From Clostridia bacterium (GTDB taxonomy: Bacteria; Bacillota_A; Clostridia; Monoglobales; Monoglobaceae), in NCBI GenBank assembly GCA_017436135.1, contig JAFSDQ010000017.1:17912-81911 (forward strand): 64,000 bases of DNA, written 5' to 3'. Positions 34,179 to 41,611 of this stretch are shown piece after piece. Every line of letters begins with the position of its first letter. The stretch's first letter is position 1. A program made the position numbers and the translations under genes. The notes below the pieces were generated by a model. It was not told the origin of the DNA. It made no database searches and saw nothing but the letters and a program-made list of their open reading frames with translations.

Positions 34179-35744
34179 TAACATTCCTTTCAGGGCTTCT
34201 ATAAGCTTTTCTTTGCCGTCTAAATGCATGCTCTCCAGCATCATTATAGACTCGCTTGCAGTTTCCTTGCGGAAAAGCCCCATTTTCCATAAATCCGTCA
34301 GCGTCTGATTTTGTGTAATACGGCTGTACGGATTATTTTTTTCGGCACTTATGGTTATGTCAAACTCCTGGGGAATATCTCCGTTTTTGCCAAGCTCCTT
34401 GTTGGAAAAGGCTATATATTCGCATTTGCCGTCACTGCCTCCTACTCTGTAAGTACGTGGTTCGTCATAAAACTGCCGTATTAGCTCTATGCACAAATAG
34501 ATGATTTTGCGATACGCCTCATAGCTCTCGGCTATCATATCACGGGAAAGCTTTTCTCCCGCCTGCTGAAGTGCCACAATAGCAGAATATGCCGTTACCC
34601 CTCCTGTGGTGTTTCCCTGCTGAAAATCCATATTCCCGGAAACTTCTTTCATCTCGTCTATTTTGTTCTGTCTGTGTTGAATTATAAAGGAGTGAAGGGG
34701 CTTTGTTTGCAGCTCTCTTATGTTTTCATCTCCCACCGAGCCTGCCACATGAATAACATCCTTTGACAAATCTGTCAGCTCATACTCATTTAAACCTCCG
34801 TTATCCTTTATCATAAATCTGGTTTTTCCCGAAATCATTGCATTTTTACTTATAATTCCGTCTAATTTGTCAATATACATCTGCGGATTTTTTATTATGT
34901 CAACCAAACCAAAGCCTACCGGAGAGTCCTCGTCAGGATAAAGCACGTCTAAAACGAAGGGATATTCACCATGGTCATATAGGCCATTGTCGCCTCTGTC
35001 CTCGGATGCATCGAGAATAGTATCATCAATAAACTTGATAAGCTCTACTGTTTGTCGGCTCCCACGCTGTTTTTTGTAATAACAGTCTATAACAAGGCTT
35101 TTATCCTTTAAAACATCACGGGGAGAGGTTCCCTCCAAATCATCATATACCCTTGCATCCATAGAGCTGTCCCCTGAAAAACAGTCTGCGAATTGAGGAT
35201 ACTTTTCTTTCATTGTGTCATTATCGCAAAGAGCAGTTACAAACAAAAATTTGCTGTCCTGAATATCTGTTATCCCCGGCTCCCAGAACATATTCAGCAA
35301 GTCTATTTTTCTTATATCTATCTCCCCTCTTCCTGATTTAAGAGTCGGATTAAAGAAAACGCCATAACAGGATGCTCCGTTTTTAAGCTTATACCACCAG
35401 GCACGGCTGTAGGTATTTTTAAATCCGCATAAGTCCAGCTGATGAGGCAGAATTTTAGTAAAGGTTTCTGCAATCTTACGGCTTTTTTCCTCCCTCTCAA
35501 GTATGCTTGGTGCAGGATAGTTATCCATTGCGTCTGCGTGTTTATTCGCTATTACGTTAAACAAATACGGAGTTGTGGGCTCGGGCATTTCCCCATTGCC
35601 AAAATCGTATCTTGACTTAAACCACCTGTTGTTCTCTATTATTCGTCTGTCAAATGTCTTTTTGTGCTCCTTATACAAAGTGTAGCACTCTGTTACCTTT
35701 GAAAAAAATTCCGGCTTTATTTTGCCGCTGTATGAAGTATTCAT
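34095..35744 (-). CDS. Phage portal protein
   Basis: A 549-residue protein of the portal family, the dodecameric ring through which DNA enters the head. Seen are an N-terminal helical region, SRAWWYKLKNGASCYGVFF, a DVLYPDEDSPVGFGLVDIIKN segment, the long helix with LDGIISKNAMISGKTR, and the GNTTGGVTAYSAIVALQQAGEK stretch (written in part) typical of SPP1/Clostridium portal proteins. The acidic, glycine-rich C-terminus overlaps the end of the repressor gene on the other strand. It starts with ATG behind AAGGATG. No scaffold, protease or major capsid gene follows it, which is unusual. Confidence 0.85.
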   Translation of the reverse strand: MNTSYSGKIKPEFFSKVTECYTLYKEHKKTFDRRIIENNRWFKSRYDFGNGEMPEPTTPYLFNVIANKHADAMDNYPAPSILEREEKSRKIAETFTKILPHQLDLCGFKNTYSRAWWYKLKNGASCYGVFFNPTLKSGRGEIDIRKIDLLNMFWEPGITDIQDSKFLFVTALCDNDTMKEKYPQFADCFSGDSSMDARVYDDLEGTSPRDVLKDKSLVIDCYYKKQRGSRQTVELIKFIDDTILDASEDRGDNGLYDHGEYPFVLDVLYPDEDSPVGFGLVDIIKNPQMYIDKLDGIISKNAMISGKTRFMIKDNGGLNEYELTDLSKDVIHVAGSVGDENIRELQTKPLHSFIIQHRQNKIDEMKEVSGNMDFQQGNTTGGVTAYSAIVALQQAGEKLSRDMIAESYEAYRKIIYLCIELIRQFYDEPRTYRVGGSDGKCEYIAFSNKELGKNGDIPQEFDITISAEKNNPYSRITQNQTLTDLWKMGLFRKETASESIMMLESMHLDGKEKLIEALKGMLSQQDLSNDTEVVGGQNSDGGVPGVERA

Positions 35745-35762
35745 TATTTAATCATCCTTTCT

Positions 35763-36689
35763 TTATTCTGTTTCTGTTGAATTTATGGTTGCCCATATAC
35801 GATTTATTTCTTTTTTTATGTCCTGTATGTCCGATTCTGCATCCTCTACATTGGTCTGCAAATCTCTTCCGTTTATCAATACCCTGTTACCGTTGAGCCA
35901 CAGCTCTCCTGTATCCTCCCAGAAGTGAATAAATGGTGCTTTTCCCACAATTCCCATGTTGGTATAGCTTTCATTTTTTTCAATCTTAAATGCCCCGTTG
36001 GTATAAACAACACCATTTATGTTGCTTCCGCCACTTCCGTCCCCTGCTCCTAAAATCATATATGCCGTACCGTCGTCTGATACGGACATTCCTATTTTTT
36101 GCTGTCTTATACCATTGTCATCCTGCATAATCTTTATACCTGTCTGGTCTATGTCCGCAAAAACTCCCCCATCTACACTTTTGTAAGAACCGCTGTCTGT
36201 TCCTATAATGGTTGATGCGTACATCTCTGCCCCCTCCAGCACCCCTTTAAACAAAGCATTTCCTCGGCTGTCAATATGTACTGTCGGTTCTCCGTTTTTG
36301 TTATACAGCTCAAACCTGAAAGTATTGGTGCTCTTATCAAAGGATGCAACAAACCGCTCTCTCTCCCTGTCGCTGATTACGATTTCGGAACCGCTGATTG
36401 AAAGCAGTCCGTCCTTGTCCTCCACATCTACAAGCCCTGTGTTTATCTTTCCTGTCACAAGCTTTTCCGCAGATAAGTTGCCTATCTGCGCATTGGAGAT
36501 TTTTGCATCTTTGGTTTCAATGTTTTCCGCCTTTACAGACCTTGCCTCTACCACATTGCTTGCATCAAGATTGTTGAAGAGATAGCTCAACTCGTCCACA
36601 AGAGCCGTACCCCATCTCTTTAGTGCATTTATGTCTTCCCTGGTGTCGCCCGATAACTTTGGAGGTATCGGGGTTGTTAAATTTGGCAT
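35763..36689 (-). CDS. Phage tail-fibre/tail-spike-like structural protein
   Basis: A 308-residue protein. The N-terminal part (about 1-75) has a helical region, LSGDTREDINALKRWGTALVD, and a repeat-like stretch KAENIETKDAKISNAQIGNL. This kind of sequence is common in phage tail and baseplate proteins of Bacillota siphophages. The middle is beta-rich and full of Gly/Asn/Asp (DSRGNALFKGVLEGAEMYAS), and the C-terminus is a coiled coil (NVEDAESDIQDIKKEINRIW) that could trimerise. ATG 36689 follows AAAGGAAG; the frame upstream to 36857 has no SD. It lies 18 bp upstream of the portal gene, an odd order since tail-fibre genes normally come last. Confidence 0.65.
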   Translation of the reverse strand: MPNLTTPIPPKLSGDTREDINALKRWGTALVDELSYLFNNLDASNVVEARSVKAENIETKDAKISNAQIGNLSAEKLVTGKINTGLVDVEDKDGLLSISGSEIVISDRERERFVASFDKSTNTFRFELYNKNGEPTVHIDSRGNALFKGVLEGAEMYASTIIGTDSGSYKSVDGGVFADIDQTGIKIMQDDNGIRQQKIGMSVSDDGTAYMILGAGDGSGGSNINGVVYTNGAFKIEKNESYTNMGIVGKAPFIHFWEDTGELWLNGNRVLINGRDLQTNVEDAESDIQDIKKEINRIWATINSTETE

Positions 36690-36850
36690 ACGCCACACTT
36701 CCTTTCTTTTGGTTTTAATCTGAATTAAGCTTTCCAAACCCCTTAAATTTACGGATACTGCAATTTTGACTTGGAGAACTTTTTTCATGTTACTTTTATT
36801 GTACTCGCAAAAAAGTGTCATATCGTGCCTTCGCTGATAAGTGTATCCTA

Positions 36851-36879
36851 TGGACAAAAAAGCAACTTTGTGTTATTAT
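36851..36879 (+). promoter_or_regulatory. Sigma-A-type promoter of the D,D-carboxypeptidase gene
   Basis: TGGACA (36851-36856), a 17-bp spacer and TATTAT (36874-36879), 35 bp upstream of the ATG at 36914. The rest of the 36690-36913 gap shows nothing further; the leftward portal operon promoter was not recognised there. Confidence 0.6.
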
Positions 36880-36913
36880 AGTTTTTGAGCTTACTTAAAA
36901 AGGAGTGGTTTTT

Positions 36914-38161
36914 ATGAAACACAAAAGAATAGTTTCTGTTATAACAGTTTTGCTTTTGCTGGCAAATTGCACCTGTGCCTTTGCTCTCACATCCTCGGGT
37001 GCCTGTGCAATAGATGCATCCACAAACCAAGTTTTGTTTGAGCATAACGCGCACCTGCCACTCACCCCCGCAAGCATGACAAAGGTTATGACAGCTTACA
37101 TAATTTATGACAAAATGGATCAGGGTCTTTTTGATAAATCAACCCTGATAACCTGCAGTAAAAACGCCGCTACCCTTTCTATGGATAGCGACGCAACCAA
37201 CGTTCCCCTTGTTGAGGGAGAGCAATATTCAATTGATGAGCTCATCGGTGCCATTATGCTTCCGTCTGCCTGTGCAAGCTGTACCCTGATGGGAGAATAT
37301 ATCTCGGGCAGCGAGGAAGCCTTTGCACAACTGATGAATGAATATGCCGCCTCTTTAGGTCTTGACGCCTATTTTGAGGACGCCTCGGGGCTTTCCGATA
37401 ACAATTGGATAACCCCCTATTCTATGGCTCTTCTGGGTTCAAAATTTATTCAGGAATATCCTGATATTCTGAATTATACCTCTCTTCCCTATTTTACCTT
37501 CAGGGGCAAAAAATACAACAACACCAATCTGCTTCTGTCGGGAAAAAGCTACGAATATTCAGGGGCAGACGGACTTAAGACGGGTACAACAACAAAGGCG
37601 GGGAAATGTCTTGTTGCAACAGCAAAGCGGGACGGGCACCGCATTGTAGGCGTAACAATGCACTCCACTACAACCAAATCCAGATATACAGATATTACCG
37701 AAATCCTAAATACAGGTTTTTGGGAAATAGATAACCGTTACTACAGCCTTTTTGCAGACAATATAAAGATTTTTATTGACAATGCAGAAATTCCGGGCTT
37801 TCATTACAGAGGCGGGCTTGGGGAAGAAATTATTTTTGCAGAAACTTTAGCAAACTATGGCTTTGATATTCATTATGACGGAAACAGCCGAACCGTCTAT
37901 GTTATAAGAGATAAGCAAAAACCAATATCCCCTGTTCCCGACACCCTTTACAGGGAATATGCCACAGGTCAAAAGGTTGCAAGCATTATTAAAAACAGCG
38001 ACCTGAAGGTGGTTTTAGATGACGACGGCTACCTGTATGAATTTGAAATGGTCCTTGATTTAGGGGGATATGCAGGGATTTCTGTAGACGAATTAAAAAA
38101 AGTATACAATTACCAATGGATTTCCGCTGATATGAGCGGTTACTTTAAAATAAACAATTAA
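36914..38161 (+). CDS. Serine-type D-alanyl-D-alanine carboxypeptidase with altered SxN motif
   Basis: A 415-residue exported peptidase S11 (DacA/DacF) protein that trims the terminal D-Ala of peptidoglycan stem peptides. The signal peptide is at 1-24. The catalytic SxxK is S54-M-T-K57, and the KTG triad is K222-T-G in DGLKTGTTTKAG. The second motif, normally S-x-N, reads S118-A-C120, so the catalytic Asn is replaced by Cys. After the peptidase domain, about residues 255-340 resemble the beta-sandwich domain of copper amine oxidase N-terminal type (IKIFIDNAEIPGF, TVYVIRDKQ), probably a wall-binding stalk. ATG 36914 follows AAGGAG. Catalytic competence is uncertain because of the Cys. Confidence 0.88.
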   Translation: MKHKRIVSVITVLLLLANCTCAFALTSSGACAIDASTNQVLFEHNAHLPLTPASMTKVMTAYIIYDKMDQGLFDKSTLITCSKNAATLSMDSDATNVPLVEGEQYSIDELIGAIMLPSACASCTLMGEYISGSEEAFAQLMNEYAASLGLDAYFEDASGLSDNNWITPYSMALLGSKFIQEYPDILNYTSLPYFTFRGKKYNNTNLLLSGKSYEYSGADGLKTGTTTKAGKCLVATAKRDGHRIVGVTMHSTTTKSRYTDITEILNTGFWEIDNRYYSLFADNIKIFIDNAEIPGFHYRGGLGEEIIFAETLANYGFDIHYDGNSRTVYVIRDKQKPISPVPDTLYREYATGQKVASIIKNSDLKVVLDDDGYLYEFEMVLDLGGYAGISVDELKKVYNYQWISADMSGYFKINN

Positions 38162-38165
38162 GTAA

Positions 38166-38205
38166 AACAATTATGACAAAAGGAGAACAATTATGACAAA
38201 GGGAG
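38166..38205 (+). repeat. 20-bp tandem duplication over a start codon
   Basis: Two adjacent 20-bp units (38166-38185 and 38186-38205) differ at one base; each carries an AAGGAG-type SD and ATGACAAA. The first copy creates a seven-codon ORF (MTKGEQL) whose TGA overlaps the ATG of the next gene. Confidence 0.85.
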
Positions 38206-38648
38206 AAATTGCAAAGAGTTTGTTTGAAGAGGGCTACAACTGTGCTCAATCGGTTGTTGCGGCTTTCTGTGATGAGATAGGTATGAGTAAAGCTGATGCA
38301 TTAAAGCTCTCCTCCTCATTTGGAGGCGGAATGGGCAGACTTCGGGAAGTATGCGGTGCTGTCAGCGGAATGTTTATGGTAGCAGGGGCAGTAAAGGGTT
38401 ACACAAGTCCCACAGATGAAGAAGCAAAGAAAAACCATTATGCACTTATTCAAAAAATGGCAAAAATGTTTTCTGACCAATGCGGCTCCATTGTATGCAG
38501 AGAGCTTTTAAATCTTGGAAAAGACCTGGAGGGTCCCGCTCCCACACCGCGGACAGAACAATTCTATAAAAAACGTCCTTGCGGCGAATATGTTCAGCTT
38601 GCTGCAGATATTACGCAAAAAATTATTTTTGAAGAATCTGTTAAATAA
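38193..38648 (+). CDS. C_GCAxxG_C_C family protein
   Basis: A 151-residue small cytoplasmic protein. It shows the conserved cysteine pattern of the C_GCAxxG_C_C family: NCAQSVVAAF near 14, GGGMGRLREVCGAVSG near 45-60, and CGSIVCREL near 97. The spaced cysteines suggest a redox or metal-binding role, possibly as an iron-sulfur or electron-transfer module, but the function is not known. ATG 38193 follows AAGGAG, and an almost identical SD/ATG lies 20 bp earlier from a tandem duplication, giving a tiny upstream ORF that overlaps this start. It is probably co-transcribed with the carboxypeptidase gene 31 bp upstream. Confidence 0.85.
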   Translation: MTKGEIAKSLFEEGYNCAQSVVAAFCDEIGMSKADALKLSSSFGGGMGRLREVCGAVSGMFMVAGAVKGYTSPTDEEAKKNHYALIQKMAKMFSDQCGSIVCRELLNLGKDLEGPAPTPRTEQFYKKRPCGEYVQLAADITQKIIFEESVK

Positions 38649-38717
38649 TCACCATTTTTTATTCTGAATATTTATTCAAAATTGCACTAAAATAATAAAC
38701 GAGGAGTTGGTGCATTT

Positions 38718-38999
38718 ATGAATAAATCAAAATCAAAGAATAAAAACAACCCCGAAATTCTTCGTGAAAAAAAAGAACAACAAGGCTATGACCGTATGTA
38801 TAATGAAAATAATGATGGCGAATATCCCGACTATTCTTTCGGCTCTACTCTTTTCCCTGACTATTTTCATTCCAATGCGGCTTCCTCCACAGAGGCAACG
38901 GGATTGATGCAGTCAATTCCCACTGACAATGCAGAGCTTGAATCCTATTACGCTTTGTATAATTATTGCCTCACAGAGCCTGTTGTCCCCGAAGAGTAA
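38718..38999 (+). CDS. Hypothetical small protein
   Basis: A 93-residue hydrophilic protein with no family I recognise. The N-terminus is Lys/Asn-rich (NKSKSKNKNNPEILREKKEQ) and the middle is aromatic and acidic (DGEYPDYSFGSTLFPDYF). It has no signal peptide, membrane segment or cysteine pattern beyond one Cys near the end. The SD GAGGAG is ten bases before the ATG, and a terminator follows, so the gene is credible. It is 69 bp downstream of the C_GCAxxG_C_C gene. It may be a small spore- or stress-related protein, but nothing shows this. Confidence 0.6.
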   Translation: MNKSKSKNKNNPEILREKKEQQGYDRMYNENNDGEYPDYSFGSTLFPDYFHSNAASSTEATGLMQSIPTDNAELESYYALYNYCLTEPVVPEE

Positions 39000-39002
39000 C
39001 AG

Positions 39003-39047
39003 AAAAAGGGTGCCGCTGCAAGCTCCGCTTACAGTGACACCCTTTTT
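39003..39047. terminator. Bidirectional terminator
   Basis: A-run, then a 16-bp imperfect stem (GGGTG at one end, AAGC/GCTT at the loop) and a T-run, between the hypothetical gene and the convergent SLH gene. A and T runs flank both sides, so it can work in both directions. Confidence 0.85.
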
Positions 39048-39055
39048 GTTTTTTA

Positions 39056-41173
39056 TTATCTTGCAAGATAATTATAAATCATAATTGCAGCATCGGCACG
39101 GGTAAGACTCTCTCCTCCGTTAAAATTGCCGTTTTCGTCGCCTTTGATTATTCCAAGGCCCTTTGCTATAGCAACATATCCGGCTATATCCTCTGAAATC
39201 ATATCTGCATCTGAAAAATCCTGATTGAATATATGTGATAATTCAGCAACCTCTCCATAGCCCAGCAAACGAATTATGTATACAGGTCCGTCTGCCCGGG
39301 TTGCAGGCTTATCAGCCTGAAAAGCTTCATCACCTTTTATAAGGTTGTTGTTTCTTGCAAAGGACTCTATTGCCGAAATGTCCCATATTTGGTTTCTGTA
39401 GGTTATTTTAGATACCATCGCTACAAGCTCTCTCAAGGTTATTCCCTCATCAGGAGAAAATACAGCGTCCTCACCACATTCAACGACTCCTGACGAAATC
39501 AAAGCCTTTATTTGTTCTTCTGCGTAATGTCCCGATATATCCGTGGGAATTACCTTTTCTTTTTTCTCATAAGAGTTAAGTACTTCTCCGCTTTTCCCGT
39601 CTATAACGGTACCTTTGTTTGTATAAAGCCCATAAGCAAGAGCTATAACAGGCTGATTGCTGTTATTCTCTATCGGGTAGGAATTTATATAGGCTTTTTC
39701 CATCCCGATATTTTCCATAAACTTTTCTTCTGCAGCTTTTATTTCCATTATATTGTCAGGGTCCTGGAAGATAATATCTTCATCCCATACAGGCTGATAA
39801 CGGGAAACCTTTCCGCTGCGTCCGTCAATCTCCACACATACATAATTCCTGGGGAAAGGAATATCGTTTTGATAACGGATAAAGTCTACTGTATATGTGT
39901 TTATACCCCTTATATCAGTTGAGTTCGGAGCTTTTACAGCAGATGCCATATCCCCTGCATTTTTGTCCAGGAAGCTTTTTGCTGTTTCAAGTGCGGCAGA
40001 GCTGTCTATCAGCTCTTCGTCCTCTTTCTTTTCGTTATACCTTGTATAATCATAGGAATAAAAGCTCTTTAACTCTCCTGTTTGAGCGTCAAAGGTGATG
40101 TATGCTAAATATTCGTTCTTCTGGTCAGCATTCATTGCAAAGGTAAGCTCTGCATTATAAAGAGCCTTTTCTTCCTCGTCTTTATAGGACCTTGCCCTGA
40201 CGTAAGAGCAGCTTTTAAAGCTTGCCGAATCAAGACCTGTATTTTCTATTCCTCTTGCAAGCTCAATGAGTTTTTCCTGAGGAATAAGATTTTCAATCTC
40301 TTCCAGGTTTTTTAATTCACTGTCGGTAAAGTCATATCTGTTTCCGCCGCCGCCTGCACTGTTTAACGACGCACTTGGCGCCTCCTCTTCCATGGCTTCC
40401 TTATCTGCGTAAACACGCTCAAGCTGTACTTGTTTTCCGCTTTTTGCATCTATTTTCAAATAAGGATTTTCAGGAGTATAAACAAGTTGGGCATTTTTAT
40501 CATCAAAGGTCATATACTCAAGCTTTAACGGGCTTATTTCAAAAAACTTCTCCCCTGCAGCCTCTTCATCAATTATCCCATCCGGCCCCGGAATATCTTT
40601 ATTGTATGTCCAGGTAGAATACATCTCCTTAACTGTTCCGTCAGAATTGCTTACCCTGACAGACACTCCGTCATACAAAAATTTTATTCCGTTTACATAC
40701 CTGTCAAAGGTAATTGTGGTATTGTCTGAATATATATTTACCTCTGCTCTTTCGTAGTCAGTATTCAACACAAGCTCCGATAACCAGTGGGGATTAACCC
40801 TTTCAATCCATTTTTTTGCAGTTTCAGTCTGCTGCTCATAATTAAATTTGGGAAACCTTGGGGTATACCTGTCATATTCCTCACGATATATTGAGTAACT
40901 TGTCACATCCCCAAAGCTGTTTGCCGTGGCATTTACCCACATGGTTTCATCCTTGTCAAACCACCTTACATAATAAGAAGAGCTCTCCTCTGACCGATTT
41001 ATGTTACTGTCAAATTCAGTAAGCTCCTTTGGAATGTCAAGCTTTGTCCTTATAGTAACAATGGCTTCCCCCAGCCCCTTTGAATCGGTTGCAAAGGCAG
41101 GGGTAATCACAGAAGTCGCCAAAAGTACACAGGAAACAATAGCCGTAATAATTTTTCTTGTTACAAATAACAT
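39056..41173 (-). CDS. YcdB/YcdC-repeat surface protein with SLH domains
   Basis: A 705-residue exported protein. The signal peptide (about 1-29, ITAIVSCVLLATSVITPAFA) is followed by two YcdB/YcdC-type (DUF4901/PepSY-like) modules across about 35-510, marked by YVRWFDKDETMWVNATANSF and YITFDAQTGELKSFYSYDY, and GRSGKVSRYQPVW. The C-terminal 170 residues are SLH repeats (TDISGHYAEEQIKALISSGV, AKGLGIIKGDENGNFNGGES) that anchor it to the wall. PepSY-like modules often inhibit or gate peptidases, so it may tune surface proteases; this is inference. It starts with ATG behind AGAGGAA. Confidence 0.8.
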   Translation of the reverse strand: MLFVTRKIITAIVSCVLLATSVITPAFATDSKGLGEAIVTIRTKLDIPKELTEFDSNINRSEESSSYYVRWFDKDETMWVNATANSFGDVTSYSIYREEYDRYTPRFPKFNYEQQTETAKKWIERVNPHWLSELVLNTDYERAEVNIYSDNTTITFDRYVNGIKFLYDGVSVRVSNSDGTVKEMYSTWTYNKDIPGPDGIIDEEAAGEKFFEISPLKLEYMTFDDKNAQLVYTPENPYLKIDAKSGKQVQLERVYADKEAMEEEAPSASLNSAGGGGNRYDFTDSELKNLEEIENLIPQEKLIELARGIENTGLDSASFKSCSYVRARSYKDEEEKALYNAELTFAMNADQKNEYLAYITFDAQTGELKSFYSYDYTRYNEKKEDEELIDSSAALETAKSFLDKNAGDMASAVKAPNSTDIRGINTYTVDFIRYQNDIPFPRNYVCVEIDGRSGKVSRYQPVWDEDIIFQDPDNIMEIKAAEEKFMENIGMEKAYINSYPIENNSNQPVIALAYGLYTNKGTVIDGKSGEVLNSYEKKEKVIPTDISGHYAEEQIKALISSGVVECGEDAVFSPDEGITLRELVAMVSKITYRNQIWDISAIESFARNNNLIKGDEAFQADKPATRADGPVYIIRLLGYGEVAELSHIFNQDFSDADMISEDIAGYVAIAKGLGIIKGDENGNFNGGESLTRADAAIMIYNYLAR

Positions 41174-41241
41174 ATAAAACCATTCCTCTCTGCATTTTTA
41201 TTTTTTTGACGCCTTAACTTTCTAAAATGTTCCAAAAATTT

Positions 41242-41490
41242 TTAAATTTCTTCCATCTTTGCAATGCATTCTCTGCAAACCCTTTTGTCAAGAAAAGTAA
41301 CTACGTCCGAGGCACTGCCGCAGAAAATGCAGGCAGGCTCATACTTTTTTATAATTATAGAGTCATCCTCAACATAAATTTCCATAGGGTCTTTGCAATT
41401 TATTTTTAAGGTCCCCCTCAACTCTTTAGGCAAAACAATTCTGCCTAATTCGTCAATTTTTCTTACAATTCCCGTAGATTTTATAGCCAT
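41242..41490 (-). CDS. abrB: AbrB-type transition-state regulator with C-terminal zinc finger
   Basis: An 82-residue DNA-binding protein. The N-terminal swapped-hairpin AbrB domain (KSTGIVRKIDELGRIVLPKE, residues 3-22) is very close to AbrB/SpoVT. The C-terminus has four cysteines in two CxxC pairs (CIFC and CREC), which suggests a small zinc finger, as in many Clostridia AbrB proteins. AbrB proteins repress stationary-phase and sporulation genes during growth. ATG 41490 follows AAGGAG; the frame up to 41511 encodes that SD and is rejected. A consensus promoter lies upstream. Confidence 0.93.
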   Translation of the reverse strand: MAIKSTGIVRKIDELGRIVLPKELRGTLKINCKDPMEIYVEDDSIIIKKYEPACIFCGSASDVVTFLDKRVCRECIAKMEEI

Positions 41491-41529
41491 ATCAATTTTT
41501 CTCCTTTTCATTTCCTGATTTTTGTCATA

Positions 41530-41558
41530 ATAATAACATAAGAGAAAATTGATGTCAA
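41530..41558 (-). promoter_or_regulatory. Sigma-A-type promoter of abrB
   Basis: On the minus strand TTGACA (41558-41553), 17 bp, TATTAT (41535-41530), 40 bp upstream of the ATG. It lies between the germination operon and abrB. Confidence 0.72.
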
Positions 41559-41611
41559 GAAAATTTTGGAAAATTTTTAAAAAATTGTAAAAAAATTGAA
41601 TTGTTTGGAAA

